From the NCBI RefSeq assembly GCF_014279595.1, contig NZ_CP047943.1, forward strand, positions 744,001-808,000: DNA of 64,000 nt, written 5' to 3'. Source of the stretch: Synechococcus sp. RS9909 (lineage in GTDB: Bacteria; Cyanobacteriota; Cyanobacteriia; PCC-6307; Cyanobiaceae). This document shows, one piece after another, positions 19,728 to 28,891 of this stretch. Below the pieces are notes generated by a model. That model saw only the letters and a list, made by a program, of their open reading frames with translations, was not told the origin of the DNA and did no database searches. Within the stretch, counting starts at the first letter, position 1. Each line of letters starts with the position of its first letter. A program made the position numbers and the translations under genes.

Positions 19728-20663
19728 ATGGATCTCACCCCCGGCTCCCAGACCCCTCATCGCTCTGGCTTCGTCGCCCTGATCGGACGCCCCAACGTGG
19801 GCAAATCCACCCTGGTGAATCAGCTGGTGGGAGACAAGGTGGCGATCACTTCGCCGGTGGCCCAGACCACGCGCAACCGTCTGCGCGCCATCCTCACCAC
19901 CCCCGAGGCCCAGCTGATCCTGGTGGACACCCCAGGCATCCACAAGCCGCATCATCTCCTTGGCGAACGCCTGGTGCAAAGCGCCCGATCCGCCATCGGT
20001 GAAGTGGATCTGGTGCTGCTGCTCCTGGAGGGGTGTGAAGCCCCTGGTCGTGGCGATGCCTTCATCATCCAGTTGCTGCAACAGCAGCGCCTGCCGGTGC
20101 TGGTGGTGCTCAACAAATGGGACCGGGTGCCCGCAGAGCGCAGGCCGGAGGCCGATCTCGCCTATCGGGAGCTGCTGGAGACCCCCGACTGGCCCGTGCA
20201 CCATTGCAGCGCCCTGAGTGGAGCCGGTTGCCCGGAGCTGGTGCAGGCGATTGCGGCTCGCTTGCCCGAGGGGCCCCAGCTCTATCCCGCCGACATGGTG
20301 AGCGATCAGCCGGAACGGTTGTTGATGGCCGAACTGATCCGCGAGCAGGTGCTGTTGCAGACCCGTGAGGAGATCCCCCACAGCGTGGCGGTGCAGATCG
20401 ATCGGGTGGACGAGATGCCGTCGAAGGGAAAGGGCAAGTCCTGCACCGCCGTGCTCGCCACCGTGCTGGTGGAGCGCAAGAGCCAGAAGGGGATCCTGAT
20501 CGGAAAAGGAGGAGCGATGCTGAAAACGATCGGCCAGGGTGCCCGTCTGCAGATGCAGACCCTGATCGATGGGCCGGTGTATCTGGAGTTGTTTGTGAAA
20601 GTGGTGCCCGACTGGCGCAGCAAACCGGCGCGCCTGGCCGAACTCGGCTATGGCGTGGAGTGA
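19728..20663 (+). CDS. era: GTPase Era
   Basis: Era is an essential ribosome-assembly GTPase that binds 16S rRNA near its 3' end. The 311-residue protein has G1 GRPNVGKST, the switch region with TTRNRLRAIL, G3 DTPG, G4 NKWD and G5 SALSG. A type II KH domain follows, with LVERKSQKGILIGKGGAMLK as its core. The ATG lies about 30 nt after a possible -10 (TATGGG). It starts a plus-strand series with the phycobilin lyase, trmD and ispF. Confidence 0.95.
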   Translation: MDLTPGSQTPHRSGFVALIGRPNVGKSTLVNQLVGDKVAITSPVAQTTRNRLRAILTTPEAQLILVDTPGIHKPHHLLGERLVQSARSAIGEVDLVLLLLEGCEAPGRGDAFIIQLLQQQRLPVLVVLNKWDRVPAERRPEADLAYRELLETPDWPVHHCSALSGAGCPELVQAIAARLPEGPQLYPADMVSDQPERLLMAELIREQVLLQTREEIPHSVAVQIDRVDEMPSKGKGKSCTAVLATVLVERKSQKGILIGKGGAMLKTIGQGARLQMQTLIDGPVYLELFVKVVPDWRSKPARLAELGYGVE

Positions 20664-20695
20664 GGCGGGGGACCCACGGCTGAGAAGATGGCGGC

Positions 20696-21166
20696 ATGAG
20701 CGATCTCCCCTTCCCTCCTGCTGATCTCGGTGCGTTCCTGCAGCTCTGTGACGGCCGCTGGATGAGCCTGCGCAGCCTTGTTCAACTCGACGGCAGTGAC
20801 GACTGGCACAGCAGTGAGCGGGGAGAACTGGTGATGCAGAGCGCGCAGGAGGGGGCGGATGGCGGCGCCAGTTTGATGGTGTGCGCTGCGGATGGGCGCC
20901 AGCTGGCTGCCATGCACTTTGCCCCAGGCGGTGTGTTGACGCTGGCGGCAAGCCCGACGGATCAAACCGGCCATTGGCAGCTGCATGGCGATGGCTGTCT
21001 GGAGCTGACTGTGCCCGGCGCAGATGGCGCCAGCCTGCGCGAGCGGATCTGGTTCACCAAGGCGAACTTGCGCCTGCGCAGCACCACCTTGGTGGATCAG
21101 GACGGCACACCGCGTCGGGCCAGTTTCTGCTCGGAGATCCGCCGGGTCACGGCCCCTCAGGGCTGA
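20696..21166 (+). CDS. CpcS/CpeS-family phycobiliprotein lyase
   Basis: The product (156 residues) has the lipocalin-like barrel pattern of S-type lyases, which attach phycocyanobilin or phycoerythrobilin to cysteines of phycobiliproteins. Diagnostic parts are FLQLCDGRWMSLRSL near the N-terminus and ERIWFTKANLRLRSTTL with RRASFCSEIRRV at the end. The pigment and target site cannot be decided by eye between CpcS, CpeS and CpeU groups. It is isolated from phycobilisome genes, as lyase genes outside the rod cluster often are. trmD starts 4 nt after the stop. Confidence 0.82.
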   Translation: MSDLPFPPADLGAFLQLCDGRWMSLRSLVQLDGSDDWHSSERGELVMQSAQEGADGGASLMVCAADGRQLAAMHFAPGGVLTLAASPTDQTGHWQLHGDGCLELTVPGADGASLRERIWFTKANLRLRSTTLVDQDGTPRRASFCSEIRRVTAPQG

Positions 21167-21170
21167 GGGG

Positions 21171-21884
21171 ATGGCTGGGTTGCGCCTCGATGTGGTGACC
21201 CTGGCGCCTCAGGCGTTTGCGCCGTTGCTGGAGCTGGGGGTGATCGGTCGGGCCTTTGCCGCGGGGCGTGCGGAGTTGCACCTGCACAACCCGCGCGATC
21301 ACGCCACGGATCGCTACCGCAAGGTCGACGATGAGCCCTACGGCGGCGGCGCCGGCATGGTGCTGAAGCCGGAGCCGGTGTATGCCGCTGCTGAGGCGAT
21401 CCCGGTGTGTGGGCGGCGGCGTGTACTGCTGATGACACCCCAGGGTCAGCCCCTGCGGCAGGCCGACCTGCAGCGCTGGTCGGAGGCGTGCGATCAATTG
21501 GTTTTGCTCTGCGGCCACTACGAGGGGTTTGATGAGCGGATCCGCGCCCTAGCGGATGAGGAGGTGTCGCTGGGGGATTTTGTGCTCACGGGCGGTGAGC
21601 TGCCGGCGATGACGATCATCAACGGGGTGGTGCGCCTGCTGCCGGGCACGGTGGGGACGGCCCACTCCCTGGTGGAGGAGAGCCACAGCGATCTCCTGTT
21701 GGAGCATCCCCACTACACGCGGCCTGCTGATTTCCGGGGGATGGCCGTGCCCGAGGTGCTGCGCAGTGGGGACCACGGAGCGATCGAGCGCTGGCGGCAG
21801 GCCCAGCGCGAACAGCGCACGGCGGAGCGCAGACCCGATCTGCTCACCCGCTGGCGCCAGCAGCAACAGCAGGCGCAGCAGTAG
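21171..21884 (+). CDS. trmD: tRNA (guanine-N1)-methyltransferase
   Basis: TrmD methylates G37 of tRNAs reading CNN codons and so prevents frameshifting. The 237-residue SPOUT enzyme has the trefoil-knot motifs [28 protein letters not shown] and [15 protein letters not shown], then a C-terminal helical domain ([21 protein letters not shown]). The start is the ATG directly after the lyase stop; longer in-frame extension upstream overlaps the lyase gene and has no homology. The tail is a short Gln-rich run. Confidence 0.95.
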   Translation: MAGLRLDVVTLAPQAFAPLLELGVIGRAFAAGRAELHLHNPRDHATDRYRKVDDEPYGGGAGMVLKPEPVYAAAEAIPVCGRRRVLLMTPQGQPLRQADLQRWSEACDQLVLLCGHYEGFDERIRALADEEVSLGDFVLTGGELPAMTIINGVVRLLPGTVGTAHSLVEESHSDLLLEHPHYTRPADFRGMAVPEVLRSGDHGAIERWRQAQREQRTAERRPDLLTRWRQQQQQAQQ

Positions 21885-21940
21885 GAAGCGCAGCAGTTGG
21901 GCCGCGGTTCATCGAGAATGGTGCTCTCGACCAGGTCCCC

Positions 21941-22426
21941 ATGCAACTTCGGATCGGCAACGGCTACGACATGCACCGTCTGGTGCCGGGCCGGCCCCTG
22001 ATCCTGGGGGGCCAGAAGCTGGAGCATCCCGATGGCCTGGGTCTCGATGGCCACAGCGATGCCGACGTGCTCGTGCACGCGATCATGGACGCCCTGCTCG
22101 GGGCGCTCTCTCTGGGCGATATCGGCCAACACTTCCCCCCGGAGGATCCCCGCTGGAGAGGGGCCGACAGCCTGGTGCTGCTGGAGCAGGTGGTGGCCTT
22201 GGTGCGGGATCGTGGTTGGGGGGTCGCCAATGTGGATTCGGTGGTGATTGCTGAGCGCCCCAAGCTCAAACCCCATATCGAGGCGATGCGCCGTGCCATC
22301 GCCATGCGCCTTGGCATCGCACCGGAGCAGGTGGGGGTGAAAGCCACCACTAACGAGAAGCTCGGCCCCGAGGGGCGGGAAGAGGGAATCTCCGCTCAGG
22401 CGGTCGCGCTGCTCCAGGCCCTGTGA
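21941..22426 (+). CDS. ispF: 2-C-methyl-D-erythritol 2,4-cyclodiphosphate synthase
   Basis: IspF is the zinc-dependent fifth step of the MEP isoprenoid pathway. Motifs are [13 protein letters not shown] (metal ligands Asp and His), [38 protein letters not shown] and [18 protein letters not shown]. The 161-residue length is normal. The stop codon overlaps the GTG start of the next gene (GTGA), and that gene in turn overlaps larB, making a translationally coupled three-gene unit. Confidence 0.96.
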   Translation: MQLRIGNGYDMHRLVPGRPLILGGQKLEHPDGLGLDGHSDADVLVHAIMDALLGALSLGDIGQHFPPEDPRWRGADSLVLLEQVVALVRDRGWGVANVDSVVIAERPKLKPHIEAMRRAIAMRLGIAPEQVGVKATTNEKLGPEGREEGISAQAVALLQAL

Positions 22427-22866
22427 TCCGCACCTCTCATGGATGGCTGCGTAGGGTTCTGAGCCTTGTTGTGCTGTTCATGGTGCTGTGCAGCTCCCCT
22501 GCCCAGGCGCGGTTCGCCGCCTTCGCCGAACCGGAGGGTGGCGACGACGTTGCCGTGATCGAGCATCTCAAGCTGAAGGTGCCGGAGGCTGCACGGCAGG
22601 CCTGGTTGGAGGCGGAGCGGGGTAGCTGGGAACCCTGGCTGTCGCGTCAGCAGGGATTTCTGGGTCGGGATCTGCTCTGGAATCCTGAAACCGAAGAAGG
22701 CACGCTGCTGATCCGCTGGCACAGCCGAGAGGCCTGGAAGGCGATTCCGCTGCAGGAGGTAGAGGCTGTGCAACAGCGCTTTGAGCAGCTGGCCCGCGAG
22801 GCCACCGGCCAGCGTCTGGGCAATCCGTTTCCGCTCCTCTACGCAGGCGAACTGCTGCCCCAATGA
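22423..22866 (+). CDS. TIGR03792-like small exported cyanobacterial protein
   Basis: The 147-residue product has a signal peptide or anchor ([21 protein letters not shown]). It is followed by a compact domain of about 95 residues with [35 protein letters not shown]-type and [15 protein letters not shown] segments. This matches an uncharacterised cyanobacterial family known as TIGR03792, which has an ABM-like fold. Function is unknown. It overlaps ispF by 4 nt at its GTG start and larB by 4 nt at its stop. Confidence 0.75.
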   Translation: MIRTSHGWLRRVLSLVVLFMVLCSSPAQARFAAFAEPEGGDDVAVIEHLKLKVPEAARQAWLEAERGSWEPWLSRQQGFLGRDLLWNPETEEGTLLIRWHSREAWKAIPLQEVEAVQQRFEQLAREATGQRLGNPFPLLYAGELLPQ

Positions 22867-23558
22867 CGGCGACAGCGCATCTCGACTGGGACCGCCGCCG
22901 CCGCATCGGCATCAGCGAGGCGATCTGGGGGGAGCACAAGACGGCGGAGCAGATCGCGGCGATTCTGGAGTCGTTCTACAACCGCGGCGAACCTGCGCTG
23001 GTCACCCGCGTCGATGCTGCCAAAGCCGCTGCTGTGGCGGCGTTGCTGCCAGGGCATGCCCTGCAGTGGCATGACCAGGCCCGCTGCCTCAGCAGTGTTC
23101 CAATCGCGCTCGAAGCGATCGACGCAGCAGCGCCGGTCACCATCCTCAGCGGTGGCACCAGCGATCTTCCCGTGGCCAAGGAAGCGCAGCTGGCTCTGGC
23201 GTTCCAGGGCATCGCCGCCTCGTTGATGGTGGATGTGGGGGTGGCCGGCTTGCACCGTCTGCTCGAGCGGTTGCCACTGCTGCGCAGTGCGCAGGTGCTG
23301 ATCGCCTGTGCCGGCATGGAGGGAGCTCTGCCCACCGTGCTCGCCGGACTCGTGCCGCAGCCGGTGATCGGTGTGCCGGTGTCGGTGGGGTATGGCGTCA
23401 GCACTGGAGGGCGCGCCGCGCTTGATGGCATGCTCGCCAGCTGTGCACCTGGCCTCACGGTGGTGAACATCGACAATGGCTACGGCGCAGCGATGGCTGC
23501 ACTGCGGATCCTCAGCTCCTCAGTGGAGCGGGTCGTGGCCGATCGGAGTGAGAAGTGA
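22863..23558 (+). CDS. larB: LarB, nickel-pincer cofactor carboxylase
   Basis: LarB carboxylates nicotinic acid adenine dinucleotide and releases AMP in nickel-pincer nucleotide synthesis. The protein is related to PurE (AIR carboxylase). The 231-residue sequence contains IGISEAIWGEHKT, the PurE-like ILSGGTSDLPVAKEA, DVGVAGLHRLL, IACAGMEGALPTVLAG and PVSVGYG. No larA, larC or larE is seen in this window. It is coupled to the TIGR03792-like gene by an ATGA overlap. Its 3' end overlaps a small minus-strand gene by 39 bp. Confidence 0.9.
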   Translation: MTATAHLDWDRRRRIGISEAIWGEHKTAEQIAAILESFYNRGEPALVTRVDAAKAAAVAALLPGHALQWHDQARCLSSVPIALEAIDAAAPVTILSGGTSDLPVAKEAQLALAFQGIAASLMVDVGVAGLHRLLERLPLLRSAQVLIACAGMEGALPTVLAGLVPQPVIGVPVSVGYGVSTGGRAALDGMLASCAPGLTVVNIDNGYGAAMAALRILSSSVERVVADRSEK

Positions 23559-23699
23559 GCCTTTTGGTTCGGACCCATCCAGCTCGAACAATTGCTCCAC
23601 CCACAGCCGCATGGAGTGGGGCAGGGAGCCCTGCTCGTAACGCAACATCGCCTCGAACAACACAGGCGAATTCACCCATTGGATCGTGCGGCTGGCCAT
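23520..23699 (-). CDS. Small protein of unknown function (59 aa)
   Basis: The ATG gives MASRTIQWVNSPVLFEAMLR, continuing through EQGSLPHSMRLWVEQLFE to the stop inside the larB 3' end. The amphipathic, Leu/Glu-rich composition looks protein-like and differs from the uninformative sequence further upstream in the same frame. I do not recognise a family. It follows another small minus-strand gene by 67 bp and may share its transcript. Confidence 0.45.
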   Translation of the reverse strand: MASRTIQWVNSPVLFEAMLRYEQGSLPHSMRLWVEQLFELDGSEPKGSLLTPIGHDPLH

Positions 23700-23766
23700 G
23701 GCGCAGGCAGCTTTGGTTGCACGATGGGGCTTGCTCAGGGGGTTGGCAAGGCTGCTGGCGTCGCGA

Positions 23767-23901
23767 TTAGTCGGCTTTGTCGTATTTACTGCCCAAGCGC
23801 CACAGCTCGTTGCTGTGGGAGGGGGATTCGACAATGCGCAGCTTGCGCACCAGTTCAAACAAATCGGCCTGATCAAGTTCCCCGTTGCTTTGCCACTGCA
23901 T
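23767..23901 (-). CDS. Small conserved-looking protein (44 aa)
   Basis: A short frame starts MQWQSNGELDQADLFELV and ends LWRLGSKYDKAD. An in-frame TTG 11 codons upstream would extend it to 55 residues. The acidic, helix-forming composition and clean ends suggest a real small cyanobacterial protein rather than noise, and no better reading exists in this 470-bp interval between larB and the DUF1517 gene. Function unknown. Confidence 0.5.
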   Translation of the reverse strand: MQWQSNGELDQADLFELVRKLRIVESPSHSNELWRLGSKYDKAD

Positions 23902-24031
23902 GGCACGTGGATCGGGTTGTGGAGCAGCGGACAAAGGGGGGATAGCTGAAGTCTGAACAAGCTAATCAGCGCCGGAGTCGGTTTCCGCCCTGAAGCGCCG
24001 CTTTGCAGTGGAAGATTTCCTGAAGCCTGAT

Positions 24032-25000
24032 TCAGAGATGCTGCAGATTCGGATAAGCGGTCACCAGTTCATCGGCGCTGAGCACATCGCCACTGCCGTC
24101 GGGTTGCCAGATCACCTCCAGGGCGATCAGGTCGCTGGAGGCCGTGGAGCCGAGGATGCGCAGGGCTTCACGCAACGCTTCGCCATTCTCGGTTTGCTTG
24201 ATCGTCATTGGACGGCGGCTCGCCACCAACAGGGTGACGACGATGTATTCACTGGTGGCGTCGGCATCACCGCGTTGGGCCAGGTCTCCCGTGGTGGAAC
24301 GAACGCCGCCCACGTTGCTGGTGAGCTCCTGCCGCAGTTTGCTGCGCTCGGTCATCGACAACCGATTGAAAGTGCTTTCTGCGGCACGGAAGGGGACGCT
24401 GCCGCATTCCGCATTGGCGTACACCCACAGCTCAGGCTGGCGCAGGAGGGCGAGGGTGGTGTCTTGAAGCACGCGTTGCAGGCCGGAAGCCTGGCTCGTG
24501 TCGGCCGTGGCGGCCAGTTGGCGCAGGTCGCTCTGCAGGGCTTTGGCACTCGCCAGCAACCCCACCTGCACCTGGATCAGGCTCACGGGGCCTGGATTGA
24601 TCGTGTTGACCCGATCGCTGCCGATCGCATTGCCGCCGCCACTGCCAGCGCCACTGCCAGCGCCACGGAACGCATTCACCAGCACCCCCACGATCGCCAT
24701 CAGGATCAGGAAGCCGAAGAGTCCGCCGCCGCCGAATCCGAAGATCGGGATGATGAACGGAAAGCCGATGCCACCTCCATAGCCGCGGCTGTAGCCACCG
24801 CCGTAGCTGCGGTTCAGTCCACCGCTGCGCGGCATCGATGGGGCCCGGAAACTGCCGCCGCCGATGCGGCCGCCACTGGCGGCTTCGCTCACCTGGGGCT
24901 GGATGATCAACACGCTGATGATCAACAGCGGGATCATCAGAATCGACAGGCCACGCTGCAGCCATGGATGCAGCGGTGATTGGCTCCGGGGATTCGGCAT
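24032..25000 (-). CDS. DUF1517 membrane protein
   Basis: The 322-residue product has an N-terminal hydrophobic segment (GLSILMIPLLIISVLII), the Gly/Arg/Ser-rich SGGRIGGGSFRAP motif that marks DUF1517, and a second membrane segment in a Gly-rich zone (FGFLILMAIVGVLVNAF). A soluble C-terminal domain follows, with LLALLRQPELWVYANAECG and ATSEYIVVTLLVASR. The family occurs in cyanobacteria and plastids; function is not established. It is downstream of thiE-thiS (35-bp gap) on the same strand. Confidence 0.85.
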   Translation of the reverse strand: MPNPRSQSPLHPWLQRGLSILMIPLLIISVLIIQPQVSEAASGGRIGGGSFRAPSMPRSGGLNRSYGGGYSRGYGGGIGFPFIIPIFGFGGGGLFGFLILMAIVGVLVNAFRGAGSGAGSGGGNAIGSDRVNTINPGPVSLIQVQVGLLASAKALQSDLRQLAATADTSQASGLQRVLQDTTLALLRQPELWVYANAECGSVPFRAAESTFNRLSMTERSKLRQELTSNVGGVRSTTGDLAQRGDADATSEYIVVTLLVASRRPMTIKQTENGEALREALRILGSTASSDLIALEVIWQPDGSGDVLSADELVTAYPNLQHL

Positions 25001-25035
25001 GCGTTCCTCAGCGGCTCACATCGTTGAAAACGACT

Positions 25036-25251
25036 CTAGGAACCACCACCCACGATGGTGACAATCTCCAACCTGTCGCCATCGCGGACGGTTTGGCTGT
25101 CCCAGCGATCCGGGGTGAGGATCAATCCGTTGAATTCCACCACCACCAAGCGGGGATGGTGCCCCAGCTGTTCGACCACCTCGGCAAGATTGGCCGGGGC
25201 TGGGCTGAGCAGGCGTGGCTCCCCATTCACCTGTAGTTGAAGCGTGGGCAT
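25036..25251 (-). CDS. thiS: Sulfur carrier protein ThiS
   Basis: ThiS carries sulfur as a C-terminal thiocarboxylate for the thiazole ring of thiamine. The 71-residue ubiquitin-like protein begins [14 protein letters not shown] and ends [10 protein letters not shown]. One serine follows the glycines, so processing or an internal Gly-Gly terminus must be assumed; the same ending is my impression of other picocyanobacterial ThiS, not checked. It lies 42 bp after thiE. Confidence 0.88.
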   Translation of the reverse strand: MPTLQLQVNGEPRLLSPAPANLAEVVEQLGHHPRLVVVEFNGLILTPDRWDSQTVRDGDRLEIVTIVGGGS

Positions 25252-25293
25252 CGCGGTTCAGGGCGGTCAGAACAAGTCAGAACACGGCAGCGA

Positions 25294-26340
25294 TCACAAC
25301 AGCGCCGTGAGCAGTTCGTGGCTGGCCGCCTGGGCATCAGTGGCGTCCATGATTGCGCGCACCACCGCCACCCGATGGGCGCCGGCCGCACGCACTGCGT
25401 CGAGCCGTCCGGCATCGATGCCGCCGATGGCGAACCAGGGAATGGAGGCATGGCGACTGGCTTCCTCCACCCAGTGCAGGCCGCGTGCGCTGCGATCCGG
25501 TTTGGTGGCTGTTGCATACACCGGACCGACGCCCACGTAGTCGCACCCTTCGTTTTGGGCCGTGAGCAGCTGCTCGAGCTGGTGGGTGCTGCGCCCCAGC
25601 AGGCGATGGGGGCCGATCAGGGCACGCGCTTCCCGTGTGGGGAGATCCTCCTGGCCCAGGTGCACGCCATCGGCATCCACCAGCAGGGCCAGATCAATCC
25701 GGTCGTTGACGATGAACAGGGCCTGATGCCGTTTGCAGAGATCGGCCAGGGCGCGTGCCTCCTCGAGCCGCTGCAGGTCATGGCCTTCCTTCGCTCTGTA
25801 TTGCACCAGGGAGAGGCCCGCCTGGAGGGCTGCAGCGACCTGGGCCACCAGGTTCGGCACCGGTGAGGTCACCAGATAGAGCCGGCTCTCATGCAGGCGC
25901 CGCAGGCGTTCCTGATGGTCTCCAGCCTGCAGGATCGTGACCTCGAGGTCGTAGATGCCATAGCGGATTGCCGCGGCCGTCGCCGCCAGCTCCGGGTTGC
26001 TGTCGCGTCCGAATTCCTCGAGCACCCGCAGGGCTTCCTGAATCCGTCCGCAGTTGGCGGCCACGATCTGCTCCGCGTGGTCCCGCTTCTGCTGGGCGGG
26101 GTGGGCGAGGCCGGCGCCGCTGTCGGTGGCGGTGGACCGTGCTTCCTTGTAGGCCCTGTGGTGGTGGGCGCCGAGTCGCTGACGCCAATCCTTGAGGCGG
26201 ATCACCAGATCCTGCCGGTCGAGTCCGAAGCGGCACCAGTCTTCAACGACGCGCAGTCCTTCGCGGGCCCGGTCGAGGTTGGCGTCGATCAGCCGGGCCA
26301 CACGCTGATCGCCGGAGGCAGCGGCAAGCATCGATTTCAT
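25294..26340 (-). CDS. thiE: Thiamine-phosphate synthase with N-terminal ThiD2-like domain
   Basis: The C-terminal 200 residues are a full ThiE barrel that joins HMP-PP and thiazole phosphate: [57 protein letters not shown] and FAIGGID. The N-terminal 140 residues ([18 protein letters not shown] to [18 protein letters not shown]) form a separate helical domain typical of cyanobacterial ThiE. It matches what has been described as ThiD2, a monofunctional HMP-phosphate kinase fused to ThiE. Total 348 residues. It is the first gene of a thiE-thiS unit. Confidence 0.92.
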   Translation of the reverse strand: MKSMLAAASGDQRVARLIDANLDRAREGLRVVEDWCRFGLDRQDLVIRLKDWRQRLGAHHHRAYKEARSTATDSGAGLAHPAQQKRDHAEQIVAANCGRIQEALRVLEEFGRDSNPELAATAAAIRYGIYDLEVTILQAGDHQERLRRLHESRLYLVTSPVPNLVAQVAAALQAGLSLVQYRAKEGHDLQRLEEARALADLCKRHQALFIVNDRIDLALLVDADGVHLGQEDLPTREARALIGPHRLLGRSTHQLEQLLTAQNEGCDYVGVGPVYATATKPDRSARGLHWVEEASRHASIPWFAIGGIDAGRLDAVRAAGAHRVAVVRAIMDATDAQAASHELLTALL

Positions 26341-26376
26341 GGCAATCTTGGCAGAATCGCACGCCTACGAGCGGCC

Positions 26377-26496
26377 ATGGATAACGGTGGATCCGAGAGC
26401 ACCATGCACGTGTTGGTGTGGGGGATCGTGCTCCTGGGGGGGATCGGCGTGTTCATCGTCTGGGGCCTGGCGAACGCTTACCCCACCGGCGCCTGA
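26377..26496 (+). CDS. Small single-helix membrane protein, possibly NDH-1 subunit P
   Basis: The 39-residue product has one transmembrane helix (VLVWGIVLLGGIGVFIVWGL) ending in ANAYPTGA. Size and the helix followed by a short polar tail resemble tiny cyanobacterial photosynthetic-complex subunits. The WGL-NAYP ending makes me think of NdhP of NDH-1, but I cannot confirm this by eye. A second ATG nine codons later would give 30 residues. The last 19 bp overlap the ribF 3' end. Confidence 0.65.
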   Translation: MDNGGSESTMHVLVWGIVLLGGIGVFIVWGLANAYPTGA

Positions 26497-27404
26497 AGCC
26501 GAAGACGTGCCCGTTGGGCATCGAGGCCGATCTGGGCGCTGAGTTCCTCCAGCCCTGAGAAGCGCTGCTGCCCGCGCAGGCGTTCCACCGGTTCCACCGT
26601 GAGCTCCCGCCCTTCCAGTTCGAGGCGGGTGTCGAGCAGATGCACCTCCACGGCCGAGGGGGAGGTGGGATCCACTGTGGGCTGGGGGCCGAGGTTCATC
26701 ACCGCCGGTAGACGCTCGCCCTTGTCCTGGAGGAAGGCCCAGGCGGCATACACCCCGAGGCCGGGCAGGAATTTGCGCCCATCCACCTGCAGGTTGGCCG
26801 TCGGCCAACCCAGCTCGCGGCCGAGGCCTCGCCCTCGCACCACCCGTCCGCTGAAGCGATAGGCCCGCCCGAGCAACGCGCTGGCCCTGGCCAGGTCGCC
26901 GGCACCGAGGGCCGCGCGGATGCGACTGCTGCTCATCCGGCCGCCGTCGTCTTCCAGGATCGGCAGCACGCTGACCCGCACGCCAGCGCGTTCGCACAAC
27001 CTGCGCAGGGTGTCGGTGTCGCCTGTGCGGTCGCGTCCGAAGCGGAAATTGGCACCGACGGCGATGTGGCGCGCCTGCAGGGTCGTCAGCAGCACCTGAT
27101 CGACAAAATCTTCCGCCTGCAGCCCGGCCAGCTGCTGATCAAAGGGCACCAGCACCAGTTGCTCGATCCCCAGCGGTTCGAGCAGATCCACCTTTTCCGA
27201 CGGCAGATCGAGCCGCAGGCGGGGTTCGCCATGCAGCACTTCGCGGGGGTGGGGCCAGAAGCTCACCACGCTCGGCAGGCCGCCGCAGGGATCGCCACAC
27301 ACGGCGTCGATCACGCGCCGATGGCCGGCATGGAGGCCATCAAAGCTGCCGAGGGCCAGGGCCGATGGCGTGCGGGCCTGCTGGGGTGAGCAGAGGGGGA
27401 TCAA
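26478..27404 (-). CDS. ribF: Bifunctional riboflavin kinase/FAD synthetase
   Basis: RibF phosphorylates riboflavin to FMN and adenylates it to FAD. The 308 residues show the nucleotidyltransferase motifs LGSFDGLHAGHRRVI, SFWPHPREVL, ANFRFGRDRTGD and SSSRIRAAL. The flavokinase domain follows with RGRGLGRELGWPTANL and VYAAWAFLQ. The start codon appears to be TTG, since no ATG precedes the conserved core. ribD lies 12 kb away. Confidence 0.94.
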   Translation of the reverse strand: MIPLCSPQQARTPSALALGSFDGLHAGHRRVIDAVCGDPCGGLPSVVSFWPHPREVLHGEPRLRLDLPSEKVDLLEPLGIEQLVLVPFDQQLAGLQAEDFVDQVLLTTLQARHIAVGANFRFGRDRTGDTDTLRRLCERAGVRVSVLPILEDDGGRMSSSRIRAALGAGDLARASALLGRAYRFSGRVVRGRGLGRELGWPTANLQVDGRKFLPGLGVYAAWAFLQDKGERLPAVMNLGPQPTVDPTSPSAVEVHLLDTRLELEGRELTVEPVERLRGQQRFSGLEELSAQIGLDAQRARLRLQAPVG

Positions 27405-27465
27405 GGCTGGCCGTGCATCCGGCAGGAGTTAGTGCCAAGTTTGGACGACTGCCGTTCATTCGCGC

Positions 27466-28038
27466 ATGGCCGATCGCCTTGATTTCCAGCAGCTCGCCCT
27501 GGGCGTGCGCCGGATGGCCTGGATCCGGTTCTGGATTCAGACGGCCCTCGGCGTGGTGGTGGTGGGGGTGTTGCTGTTCAACAACATCGGCGGCAGCCTG
27601 GCGCGCAACTCCGAGCGGGCGCTGGGGCTCGGGCCCGGCCTCTCACTCACCACGCTCTCGTTCTTTGTGTTGTTGTTCAGCCTCTGGCAGGGCTGGCTAA
27701 CCGTGCGCCTTGGCCGCGCCCTGGGCAGCAACGCCAGACCCAGTCGCGGCGAGGCGAGTCGCCTGATCAAGCGCGGCTTGCTGGCGGATCTGCTCGGCCT
27801 GGTGCTCGCCTCTGTGGGCTATCAGAGCCTGGCCGGCAGCCTGTTCGTGCAGGCGTCGCTCCAGGCCCCTGGCTTCTTCGGATCACCGGTGGGGGGAACC
27901 AGCGCTCGCAGCCTGGTGGGTTACCCGATCACCTCGATCGAGATGCTTTCGGTGTTGAGCAACACCCAGGTGTTGTTCGCCCACACCATTGGCCTGATCC
28001 TCTCTCTCTGGTTGCTGCAGCGGATCTACCGCACCTGA
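27466..28038 (+). CDS. DUF3611 membrane protein
   Basis: This 190-residue protein has four predicted membrane helices (for example TALGVVVVGVLLF, LSFFVLLFSLWQGWL and HTIGLILSLWLLQRIYR). The order and the central GRALGSNARPSRGEASRLIKRG loop match the cyanobacterial DUF3611 group, which includes relatives of the plastid Tic21/PIC1 envelope protein. Whether it moves protein or metal is unsettled. Its 3' end abuts surE with 5 bp between stops. Confidence 0.8.
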   Translation: MADRLDFQQLALGVRRMAWIRFWIQTALGVVVVGVLLFNNIGGSLARNSERALGLGPGLSLTTLSFFVLLFSLWQGWLTVRLGRALGSNARPSRGEASRLIKRGLLADLLGLVLASVGYQSLAGSLFVQASLQAPGFFGSPVGGTSARSLVGYPITSIEMLSVLSNTQVLFAHTIGLILSLWLLQRIYRT

Positions 28039-28043
28039 GGGCG

Positions 28044-28853
28044 TCAGCGCACCAGCTGATCGGCCAGTTGCAACCGGGGCAGGCTGCTCAGGCCACCACG
28101 CCAGAACAGTTCCGGCTGGATCGGCGTCAATGACGGAGCATTGGCCTGAATCTGGGCCACATCGGTGGGCCAGTCGCGGGGGCCGTCGCCGCCGGATTCC
28201 AGATCGTCCACCGCTTCACCGGCCAGCCAGTAATAGGAGCGGCCGCGGGGATCGACGCGGGGGCTGAACTGCTCGTCGTAGCGCCGGATCGAGAGCCGGG
28301 TCCAGCGCAGCGCTCCCATCGCCTCCGGATGGCAGGGGGGGATGTTGAGATTCAGCAGCAGTTGGTCTGGCCAGCCATCGGCGAGGGCGGCCTCGGCCAC
28401 CGCCAGGGCCAGCTCTCCGGCACCCGTGAAATCACGCCACTGGAAGCAGGCGCTGCTGATCGCCATCGCCGGCAGTCCTTCCAGGGTGCCCTCCATGGCG
28501 GCGGCCACGGTGCCGGAGCAGAACACATCCGTGCCCAGGTTGGGCCCGTGGTTGATTCCCGACAGCACCAGATCGGGCGGATTGTCGAGTAATTCGAACA
28601 GGGCCAGTTTCATGCAGTCGGCGGGGGTGCCGCTGCAGGCCCAGGCGGTGATGTCGTGCTCAAACAGTTCATCGGCCCGTTCCGCCCGAATCGGCGTCTG
28701 CAGGGTGAGGCCGTGGCCGGTGGCGGAGCGCTCCTGGTCGGGACAGACCACGGTGACGCTGTGGCCGCGACTGGCCGCCGCGGCGGCCAGAGCGCGAATG
28801 CCCGCTGCGAAGACGCCGTCGTCATTGCTGATCAGGATCCGCAGCGGGGACAT
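28044..28853 (-). CDS. surE: 5'/3'-nucleotidase SurE
   Basis: SurE is a metal-dependent phosphatase for nucleoside monophosphates, also acting on short polyphosphate. The 269-residue sequence has the metal site [25 protein letters not shown], the DCMKLAL helix and [20 protein letters not shown]. It is divergent from pheS, with 71 bp between starts. Confidence 0.94.
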   Translation of the reverse strand: MSPLRILISNDDGVFAAGIRALAAAAASRGHSVTVVCPDQERSATGHGLTLQTPIRAERADELFEHDITAWACSGTPADCMKLALFELLDNPPDLVLSGINHGPNLGTDVFCSGTVAAAMEGTLEGLPAMAISSACFQWRDFTGAGELALAVAEAALADGWPDQLLLNLNIPPCHPEAMGALRWTRLSIRRYDEQFSPRVDPRGRSYYWLAGEAVDDLESGGDGPRDWPTDVAQIQANAPSLTPIQPELFWRGGLSSLPRLQLADQLVR

Positions 28854-28891
28854 GGCATCCGGGGCTTCTGGGGGGAACCTAAGCGTGCTGG

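Noticed and set aside
23686-23949. 87-codon plus-strand frame after larB
   Set aside because: The minus-strand 44-aa frame in the same place has much more protein-like composition and clean ends.
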